Made by a program: the position numbers and the translations under genes
Part shown: positions 55,976 through 64,000 of the stretch, one piece after another
How positions within the stretch are numbered: position 1 is the first letter of the stretch
How the letters are laid out: every line of letters starts with the position of its first letter
Assembly: GCF_030272615.1 (NCBI RefSeq)
Contig: NC_081406.1
Span: 172,924,861-172,988,860, forward strand
Source: Cryptomeria japonica
Lineage: Eukaryota > Streptophyta > Pinopsida > Cupressales > Cupressaceae
Direction: 5' to 3'
Length of the DNA: 64,000 nt
The notes under the pieces: generated by a model
What the model saw: the letters and a program-made list of their open reading frames with translations, nothing else
What the model was told of the DNA's origin: nothing
The model's database searches: none

Positions 55976-56049
55976 AGTCACGACCAAGTGACATTTTGGT
56001 CGGACATGTCTAAAGACATGTCCGATCAAGGTGCCACTTGATTGTGACT
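55976..56049. repeat. 74-bp hairpin
   Basis: AGTCAC at the left end pairs with GTGACT at the right end. The core GTCGGACATGTCT-aa-AGACATGTCCGAT is almost perfect. About 29 of 36 positions pair along the arms. Confidence 0.85.
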
Positions 56050-56234
56050 ACCTTACTATATATGCATCATTCAAAATAAAGGGGATGACATTGAAATCGA
56101 TACATGTTCATCCTTGATACCTGCAGCAAAAGAAAGACGACAATATTATTATCATAGTCATAATACCAAAATCTGAAATACACCATCTTGCATATAACTT
56201 GTTCATTAAATTGGAAATTGCAATAATATTTACA

Positions 56235-56246
56235 TGGTATGAAAGC
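56235..56246 (+). promoter_or_regulatory. Degenerate C3 primer binding site
   Basis: TGGTATGAAAGC matches the tRNA-iMet site TGGTATCAGAGC at 10 of 12 positions and lies 79 bases before the gag ATG. Confidence 0.6.
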
Positions 56247-56324
56247 CACGTTGATCGAACTTGAGGCTATTCAATTTTGTGAATAATTTAAGAACAAGGT
56301 TATATACTACATCACATTTCTCCA

Positions 56325-56663
56325 ATGGCCAGCGCTACCAGATTCGAAGACAGAGTCGGAGGTGGCGATGATTTTTCAGCCTGGAAGTTCAGAATCCAGA
56401 TGATCTTAAAGGAGAACAAAGTGGATTCATTTGTTCAAACTAAAAATGACCAAGCTGAAAATGAACTTGACAAAACAGCATGGATTGAGGGAAATGAAAA
56501 GGCCATAAAAAAAATAGTTGATGGGGTGAGAAACAACATAATGCACATCATAAGAAAACATCAGACAGCCTATAAAATGTTCAAAGCACTTGAAAGCACA
56601 TTTGAGATATCAAATGCAAGTCGAACTCTGGCATTAAAACGAGAAATAAATCATATCACCATG
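56325..56663 (+). pseudogene. C3 Gag, first part
   Basis: MASATRFEDRVGGGDDFSAW followed by KFRIQMILKENKVDSFVQ is a copia Gag start. Then AYKMFKALESTFEISNASRT and LALKREINHITM follow, matching the capsid core before the usual MNKGE segment. The frame ends in the inserted LTR. Removing the insert and one target copy rejoins the protein in frame. Confidence 0.9.
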
Positions 56664-59656
56664 TGATGAAAATGTTGTCATTGATGTCAAAGAATTTGTT
56701 GATTCATGGAGATTAATGAACATATCATGCTATGGAGATTGATGAACATATTGGATTACTATGCTTACATTATGCCTCGATACAGTGATGATGCAGTGAT
56801 TATGAATACATATACTACAACTTAATGTATAATATATATGTACAGCAGATTGGAAGGGTGTGATCTGTTTTGAGGACAATGTGTTTGTTAGAAGCATTAA
56901 TTAGATCTTAATGACAAGATGTTAAGAAACAGAGATATATGATAATAAAGTCTGAAAGTAATTTCAGTTCTGCTTCAGATTTATATATGAAGAGTAGATG
57001 ACAGCATCAGCACATCAGAAGTTTGGCATATTACAGCCTGCACCTGGTATATTCATATTTTCTTGATATAGTACACAGAATTATGGAAAGATAACAAATG
57101 TATATATATCTATGAAAGAACAGTGAATATACAATGGACGAGTGATTGGTTAGTAATTTGCTGATGTGTTAAAGAAAAGACAAATTGTGAAAAACCAGTG
57201 ATTGGTTAGTTTATTCAAAAAGGAAGACAGCAAACCACATAAGACAAAGTTATTGGAATAAAATAAAAATAAAAAACACTAAAAGACAAAACTTATGGGC
57301 CCACCTCCTCATGTTAGAGCTCCCACTAGAAGACAAATTTATGGGGCCCACCTCTTAATGTTAGAGCCCCCACTAAAGACATAATCTTACGTAAAAGGAT
57401 AATAAGGAAGTAACAAAGACAGTGATCAACAGATGGCAAGCAATCTGTTTTAGACTATGGTGACTAATTGACAATGCAATAGTCAGCGTCCTTATGTCTT
57501 CATGATAGAAAAAGTGTTATCAGTTTCAAACATGTGGCAATAAATTTAATAACAGAGACTTAATGGAGAAAAAGAAGTGATTCTTAAGACAGGGGGTGCA
57601 AATGAAGAGTCTAGTGATGTCGATGGGCCAGGCTACCATGAAATAATATTGATTAAAGCCAACACTTAACATCAAAGTATGGCAATTATCTGAAGACAAA
57701 TAAGGTGCGGTCCAAGTTCATAAGAATAGAGACTCTCCTTGGTGACGACAAATAGAAGGTTGGAGGTTTAGTTTAAAGTCGACGATATTGGAGACTCTTT
57801 CATATCGGACTTTCTTTGTATTTTATCAGAGACTTATATAATATAGCAGCGATAATACGACAACATACAAATTATTAGGAGGTGGTTAATATAAACGTAT
57901 GCCATTTGACCATGCCGACTACAAATGATAAAGTGAATATACAGCAGATGGCATTAATAATAATGGTGATCGATCAAGATAAATATAATTTGCTAAAGAA
58001 CAATTATGTGTTCTTTGTGAATAATCAAGGGAGCAGTAATAACAGAGACGTGGCAGATATAAACACAGTTATCATGTATGAACAGGTATAAAAGACATGT
58101 ATGCGAACAGGTGTTAAGAAAGCTAGTGTCTTATAGGAATGATCACCTTAATCGAAAAGGGAAAAGGTTTGGCACTCATTAATAATGAAATAATGTAAAT
58201 TAAAGTTAACTCCTTAAGTCATGAGGAGGTGCGATTTAAAAGATACAATTGATCCAAGTTTAAAATAAACTAATGTTTGTTATTAAGAGTTGTATCTCTT
58301 AGGAAATGTGGTGTCTTATAAGGAGGGACATTCTTTGAGAAAGAATATGTAGATATATATTATTGTAGATTTGAGTGAAGAATGTCTGAGGTGTGGTACG
58401 GTTGAAGCATGAAATTATAGTGTGTGAAAAATAACGAAGACCTTTATGAGACGTGAGTATAATGTTGAAAATATAATTCTGAAACTGAAGTATTGAGAAA
58501 AATACTGAGATTAACTCAGAAAGTGGAGAATAATAATTCTGAAATAATTTTCAGACTGTAAAGAGTAGAGATATGTGAAATACATGTAAAGTGTGTGAAA
58601 AGTGTATGGAATAAGGAATAATTAAAAACAATATGTATGTAAGGTGTGTGTGAAGTATGATACGTATATGCTGAAGAAAATTCAGAAGTATGAGAGAATA
58701 ATTCTGAGATTATAATCAGACGTGTAGTGTGTGTTGTGTTATTCTGAAAATATAATCAGACACAAGTATTGTTGGGTGTAAAGAGAAAAAGAAAGCTGTG
58801 TAAAAGCATTGAAGACTTCCATCATATACACCAAAGAGATCGATGAGAATTGCAGGTTCATGAAGGATATATATAAGAAGTCTGTAATGAAGTTTACAGC
58901 AGATTTGTAAATACTTTCATGGTCAGAATTTGTGCAAAAGATATAGTGTATGTGTGTATGGGACAACATTAAAATAGAAGATTTAAGGAAGAATTTGCAG
59001 TAGTTATAAGAAAGATTTTAATGCAGATTTTGAAGAAGAATTATGGCAGATTTATGAAAGGATCATAACAGATTTGTGGAAGATAATATAACAGTTTTAT
59101 GAAGAAGAATATATGCTTGTGAGGAAGGAATATATGCAAAAGATTAAACTGTCCATCATCAGTTGAGATAGCAACATTGTCAAGATGGGAATTCAGATTT
59201 ATATGAAGTGGGTTGGTGCTCACTAATTCTGGATTAGGTAGTTGGTGCTTCCAGTGGGTTGGTGCTCACAAATCTAGAAGTGGGAGTTGGTGCTTCCAGT
59301 GGGTTGGTGCTCACGAATTCAGATTTGAGAGTTGGTGCTTCCAGTGGGTTGCTGCTCACAAACAGAGTTAGGGTTTGGTGCCTCTAGTAGGTTGGTGCCT
59401 ATGAACATTGTAAAAGAACATTTATATAAAATCATTTATTGTCGTGGTTTTCTACTGTAAGGGTTTCCACGTATATATCTTGTGTTCTACTTGTGTCCAT
59501 ATTATTTAGATCACATATGAATGTTGGTGTGCAATGAATATGTTAATGAGATAAGTTATATACTTGTGATTGAAGTTGAAAAAGTTTAAATTGGTAAAAT
59601 ATTGATGTTATACTGATTCACCCCCCCACCCTCTCAGTATAACCGTGTGCTCTTCA
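56664..59656 (+). mobile_element. Solo LTR, 2,993 bp, inserted in C3 gag
   Basis: Begins TGATGAAAATG and ends GTGCTCTTCA, flanked by a perfect 5-bp duplication CCATG (56,659-56,663 and 59,657-59,661). No coding region, primer site or internal LTR pair was found. The first bases (TTGTCATTGATGTCAA) and last bases (CACCCCCCCACCCTCTCAGTA) resemble the ends of the C1 copia LTR (TAATTGATGTCAA; CACCCCCCTCTCAGTGG), so a related copia is the likely source. Solo LTRs arise by recombination between the two LTRs of an element. This one is unusually long. Confidence 0.85.
59209..59405 (+). repeat. 45-bp tandem repeats inside the solo LTR
   Basis: GTGGGTTGGTGCTCAC recurs at 59,209; 59,254; 59,299 and 59,344 (exactly 45 apart), with a decayed fifth unit at about 59,387. 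Each unit also carries GTTGGTGCTTCCA. Confidence 0.9.
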
Positions 59657-60725
59657 CCATGAACAAGGGGGAGAAAATAAATGCCTACTTTATGTGGATA
59701 TCAATTCTAAGAGATGAACTAGCAACTTTGGATTACGAAATCCAAAGCAAAGAGTTAACACTCGTTGCTCTAGATGGGTTGCCTAGTGGATGGAGTACAT
59801 TCGTCCAAGGCATCAGTGCAAGGTCCAAGTATCTTAAGTTTGAAAGATTAAGGGACAATTGTCTCCAAGAAGAATCAAGATTGAACAAGATGGGAATAAA
59901 ACAAAAGAATATAGACGAAGACCTTCAAGTTCTAAATACTAACACAAATAAGACAACCAAGAAGAAGCAATTTAGGAAGAGGAAGGGTCATCAAGGCAAG
60001 AACACTTCAGAGAGAGACCTATCACATATTGAATGCTATAGGAGCGATAAGTTCGGGCACTTTGTTGCAAAATGTCCAGAGAGAGCCAAACAAGCCACGT
60101 TTGCCAGAGCAGGAAAATCTAAAAGAGAAGAATCCCAGAACTATGTCCTCTACTCAGCACTTACAAGCCATGCATTACATAAGTCTAACTCTTGGGTGAT
60201 CGACAGTGGCTCATCCAGACACCTTACAGGGTTTAGAGAAGTGCTAGACTCCATGACAGAGGATAATGATGAGGAAGTAACCATCGGAGATGATTCCTCA
60301 CATCCAGTTAGAGGAATTGGTTCTCGCACCATCAAACTGAAGACAATCATATCATTGCAACTCGAAGGAGTACTATATGTCCCTGACATCAAGAGGAATC
60401 TAGTCTCCATATCAGCCCTAGAAGATAACGGATACAGAGTAACCTTCATGGAGAACAAGGTGTTGGCTTGGTCAAGAAATTCTTCCATCAAGAAAGCTAA
60501 AGTCATTGGTCAAAGACAAGGCTATTTGTATGAGCTGTGCACAAAGCCCAACCTAGCCCTAATTCATGAAGCAACAAATGCAAATGAGGTCTGACATAGA
60601 AGACTAGGCCACCTGAATTATAGAACTGTATCATCTATGGGAAACCTTGTCACAGGTTTACCTAAGTTGCAACAATATCATTCAGAGGCATGCAAGGGAT
60701 GTGCCCTAGGTTTACCACTGAGAAC
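59657..60725 (+). pseudogene. C3 Gag second part, knuckle, protease, pre-integrase
   Basis: Open for 315 residues to 60,594. MNKGEKINAYFMWISILRDE and ALDGLPSGWSTFVQGISA end the capsid. The knuckle is CYRSDKFGHFVAKC: the second Cys is Ser, so zinc binding is doubtful. The protease has SWVIDSGSSRHLTGFREVLD (near 60,190). VLYVPDIKRNLVSISALEDN and VTFMENKVLAW follow. A TGA at 60,592 sits before HRRLGHLNYRTVSSMG and CKGCALG, the zinc-binding pre-integrase domain. Coding is then lost at a join to gypsy sequence. Only the stop at 60,592 and the inserted LTR break an otherwise good frame. Confidence 0.9.
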
Positions 60726-62396
60726 TGGCTATATGGCTAACTCATGGACTATATTTCACCAAAATTGCTTAATAAGTTTGTTAGGAAAGCTGTCTATATG
60801 ACTAACTCATGGACTATAGAATGTCAACCAGTCAAGAGCTCGGGTGGAGCAATGCCTGTTTGGGACAAGAATAGATTTTCCAAGGTTCACCACTGAAGTT
60901 GACCTGTGTGTAGTACCGCTAGGCACATATGATGTCATTTTAGATAGGAAGTGGTTGGGGTAGCATAGGGCAAAGGTCAATTGTTTTGATAACGTAGTTG
61001 AGTGTCAAGATGATTATGGCAATAAGATTTTCTTGCAAGGAATCCAATGAGAAATCGTATTGCGGTGACTTTCTGCCATACAATTAAGGCGAAGCGAAAA
61101 GAAATGATGTCAGGTATTTGCAGTTAAAATGGATGAAATCAATGAAACAAAGGATATTAAGTATCAGGGTGACATGGTGATTTATAAAAATTGTAATCAT
61201 CATGCAGAAGAGTTTGGTGAGGATGAGGAACCAAAAGAGCCGTTCGAAGTAAAATACCCTTACCTCCTAGATTATTAGGATGTATTTCCAAAAGACCTAC
61301 CTGGTTTACCACCAAAAAGGATATTCAATTTTTGCATTGAATTGGTACCAAGGGCAGCTTCAGTATCCAAAGCTCCTTATTGTATGACAACTGTTGAGTT
61401 GATGGAGTTAAAGGCTCAACTTCAAGAACTTCTGGACAAAGGTTTGATAAGACCTAGTGTGTCGCCATGGGGGGCACCACGACATCAATTCCAAAAGTGT
61501 CAGATCCAGATGACCAATTCTTAGTAGTGACTGATGCTTCAAGGGAAGAACTAGGCAGAGTCCTTATGCAAAAAGGACAAGTAATCGCTTATGAGTCTAG
61601 GAAATTTAAAAATTATGACCAAAACCATGCACTGTATGATCTAGAGCTCACAACAATAGTGCATGCTCTGCAAATGTGGCATCACTATTTGCTAGGCAAG
61701 CAATTCAAGCTTTGGTCAAATCACCAAGGGTTGAAATATGTTTTCACTCAATCCAATCTTAATGCACGACAAAGACGATGGTTAGAACTAATCTCAGATT
61801 ACGATTTTTAGATCAGCTACATCAAGGATAAAGAAAACCGAGTGGTAGACACATTGAGTCGTAGATGCCATATCATTGCCATCACTGCAGTGCATACAGA
61901 TTTCAAAAACTGTGTCCTAACGTTGTTAGGAGGGGATAGATTTAACTAGTAGGTAAAAAAGCTCTACGAATAGATTTCCAGGATCCAAGGTATGAAGGAT
62001 TCCGATTTGAAACAGATGGACTATTAACATACCAAGGTAGGATGTATATACTTGAGTCCTCTGAGTTGAGAAAATTGGTGTTGAAAGAAGTACACTCTAC
62101 ACCTTCCTTTTAACATCCAGGAGTAACTAAACTATTCGCTGACATCAAACCTTTATATTTTTGGAAAAGGATGAAAAAGGATGCCGCAAGATTTGTGGCC
62201 AACTATTTTAAGTGCCAGCGAGTTAAGGAAGAACATCAACACCCAGCATGGTTTTTACAACCTAACTGGAAATGGCAGATAATCAGAATGGACTTTGTCC
62301 AGGGATTGCCTATGTCCAAGAATAAACATAATGTCATTCTAGTAGTGGTGGATAGATTATCAGATGGAGCACCTACCATAGCTTATAAAGGATATT
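60726..62396 (+). pseudogene. Gypsy G3 protease-RT edge, RNase H and integrase start
   Basis: Contents in order: the C-terminal half of the protease (DFPRFTTEVDLCVVPLGTYD near 60,873; VILDRKWLG), then the RT N-terminal edge ([14 protein letters not shown] near 61,280; [20 protein letters not shown] to about 61,480). A jump leads to RNase H ([20 protein letters not shown], 61,518; ALYDLELTTIVHALQMWHHY; FTQSNLNARQRRWLELISDY). Then come a stop and the integrase HHCC region (YFKCQRVKEEHQHPA near 62,200) with WKWQIIRMDFVQGLPMSK and VILVVVDRLS. The RT catalytic core (YxDD) is deleted between SPWGAP and FLVVTD. The integrase breaks off at about 62,370, before its second Asp. Confidence 0.9.
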
Positions 62397-63290
62397 TATA
62401 TGTTGTTGACATACTACAGGTCTATGTTCTAGATTTATTTGCACCTTTCAATCAAACTAAATCTGAAATTCATAAAGAATATAACCAGTATCGAGGTACA
62501 AAAATGCACCATTCAGTCAAACTAAACCTGAAAATCTTAAAGTTTACAATCAACATAGGGGTGCAAACATATAACATTCAGTTGGATGGTGTTCATGCCC
62601 GAGACTACATTATGAAGAATTCGACCTCTTATTCGAATCACTTCATAATTTTCCAAGTCTGAAAAGTCAAGACAGCAATAATGAAAACTATCTGATCAAG
62701 AATACCTAGATTAGACTATAAAATAAACTAATACCCTAGCCTAGGAAGATAATGGGTAGAAGGTCACTGTTGTCCTTCGATGCAGATAGCATCACCATTG
62801 AGAGATTACTTTCAAGATGCCTAGGACAGCACTGTCATGTCAGGCAATCACAAACCATCACAAACCCCCTATTTTCCCATGCCAAGGATTTAGTTGAAAT
62901 AAACAGTAACTTTAAGAGTACTAGAGATCATAACAAATGAGAATTTAAACATAGATATGGTCATAGTTCCTATATGAGTTCAGTCGAACTCATCTGACTT
63001 TATATCCATGCCAAGAAGGGTGTGATCATTGACAACGTATTAATTCATGCTTGTAGTGTTAAACCTTGGCCAAGGTGGTGTTGTGTAACATGCATTCGTC
63101 TGATCATTAGTACCAAATACACCTCTAGTCAGGAGCATCATACTAATAGGAAGTTACCCTTAGTGTATGACCGACTAATGCGTGTAGGGCCTAATACCAA
63201 GTCTCAGATGGCATTGAGTTCTACTTCCCGTTACCACCCTACAAAGGTTCGGGCCAATCTAGTTGGATATGGCACAAGGGATTAGATAGT
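62397..63290 (+). repeat. Repeat copy R2 (matches 47,806-48,650)
   Basis: Shared landmarks: TTGTTGACATA.T.CAGGTCTATG, CAGTTGGATGGTGTTCAT, ACTAATACCCTAGCCTAGGA, GATAGCATCACCATTGAGA, GCGTGTAGG.CCTAA.ACCAAG and TTGGATATGGCAC. Both copies are in the same orientation, 14.6 kb apart. It could be an LTR or leader of an element not otherwise present. In R2 it follows the broken G3 integrase directly. Confidence 0.8.
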
Positions 63291-64000
63291 CATCGGTAAC
63301 TTGATGAAGTTATAAAGTTCAGAATGTTAGCATCAGTTGAAATGTACTCTCTAAACCCTCTGTCTCTTTCATTCAATGCAATGTTGTTTATTTCCTTATT
63401 TTACGTTTATGTTTGATTTAGTTCAATGTAATTCTTCCAATTATTTTTATCTTAAAAAAAAAAAATCTCTACCTTTTATGTTAAGTTTGAAATTGATCAT
63501 GCTAAGGGTTATATTTGTAATGGCGAGTTTCGTTTCAGCAAGTTATATTATGTATAAATGTTTCATTTAATTTTAGCATGTTACAAGCATTCCGTAAATA
63601 TAACAGAAAACAACTAGGCCACAAACAACATGGCATAGATGTAGCATAAAAACAACTAGGCAACAAATGGGATGTAACAAAAATGGGGACATTAAAATTA
63701 CACAATTACTTATATTAATGAGACGAAACCTCAGTAATTTCTCAGGCCTGGCCACTATTTAAAGGGCGAGGAGATTCCATGGAGCCTTGTATCTGTGAAT
63801 ATTTGAGCAGGCCATTTTAGGGGGCAATTTAGGCACTGCCATGGGGAACAACAGTGATGCAATCAAACCATAGAAAGGTGCACAGTTCTCAAAATTTATC
63901 ATGAAGAGGGGTATATCCCGAGTCTCCAGAATCAGTAAATAAACTGAGCAGATCTATGTCTGACCATTATTGAGACTGATTGTGCCATTTCCAAGAAGCA
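63291..64000. other. Unassigned end of window, with a G2-type LTR start on the minus strand
   Basis: The minus strand from 63,679 reads TGTTACATCCCATTTGTTGCC and continues ...CCTAGTTG, like the G2 LTR start at 53,467. The stretch from about 63,570 to 63,679 resembles that LTR loosely. Nothing coding is seen to 64,000. Confidence 0.45.

Larger units (their letters stand above)
55461..56234 (+). repeat. Probable C3 5' LTR region with stacked palindromes
   Basis: It lies between the G2 gag start and a degenerate copia primer site at 56,235. Two long hairpins (55,746-55,837 and 55,976-56,049) and repeated ATCGG phrases fill 55,690-56,050. The LTR start could not be placed; the end is taken as TTTACA at 56,234. 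Confidence 0.4.
56235..60725 (+). mobile_element. Ty1/copia element C3 internal region, split by a solo LTR
   Basis: Primer site, Gag (two pieces), knuckle, protease and pre-integrase domain in order. It is interrupted by a 2,993-base LTR and ends at a junction with gypsy G3 near 60,725. Integrase core, RT, RNase H and 3' LTR are absent. Confidence 0.85.

Overview
The window looks like nuclear DNA of a large-genome seed plant. A conifer or other gymnosperm is my best guess, from the style of the retroelements and the lack of dense genes; this is inference, not proof. I see no intact host gene. Almost everything recognisable is a decayed or internally deleted transposable element, with long AT-rich stretches between them. 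The only host-gene trace is a frameshifted PPR fragment near 2.1-2.4 kb.

Layout. 1-5.4 kb: degenerate short repeats, the PPR fragment, unassigned DNA and a 125-bp tandem duplication. 5.4-12.0 kb: element A, with a repeat-rich leader, a long broken ORF of an unrecognised retroelement family (7,477-10,897) and a 3' region with a TATA box. 12.0-15.3 kb: no genes seen. 15.3-19.5 kb: minus-strand fragments in a row, namely a copia Gag with four zinc-knuckle positions, a Ty3/gypsy RNase H-integrase, a Pif1/Helitron helicase tail and the C-terminal end of a LINE.

21.9-41.8 kb is a nest. A Ty1/copia element (5' LTR from 21,946, gag-pol, 3' LTR from 39,457) has element B (22,441-30,885) inserted in its 5' LTR and a deleted chromovirus (35,345-37,608) inserted in its pol gene. 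Both insertions have near-perfect 5-bp target duplications. Element B carries a distant relative of the element A ORF and a 16-unit array of a conserved hairpin (22,957-25,632). The copia 3' LTR passes into about 1.25 kb of almost pure purine on the plus strand.

41.8-64 kb: a minus-strand Helitron (HUH Rep plus helicase), a chromovirus reduced to Gag, protease-chromodomain and 3' LTR, a second copia with a clean 5' LTR, a minus-strand gypsy deletion derivative, a third copia whose gag is split by a 3-kb solo LTR, and a third gypsy fragment lacking its RT core. A roughly 0.85-kb repeat occurs at 47.8 and 62.4 kb.

The most novel-looking material is the A/B family. Two diverged elements share one unrecognised ORF design, carry unrelated repeat arrays upstream, and show no reverse transcriptase or integrase. 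If active, such elements would depend on proteins supplied by other elements.
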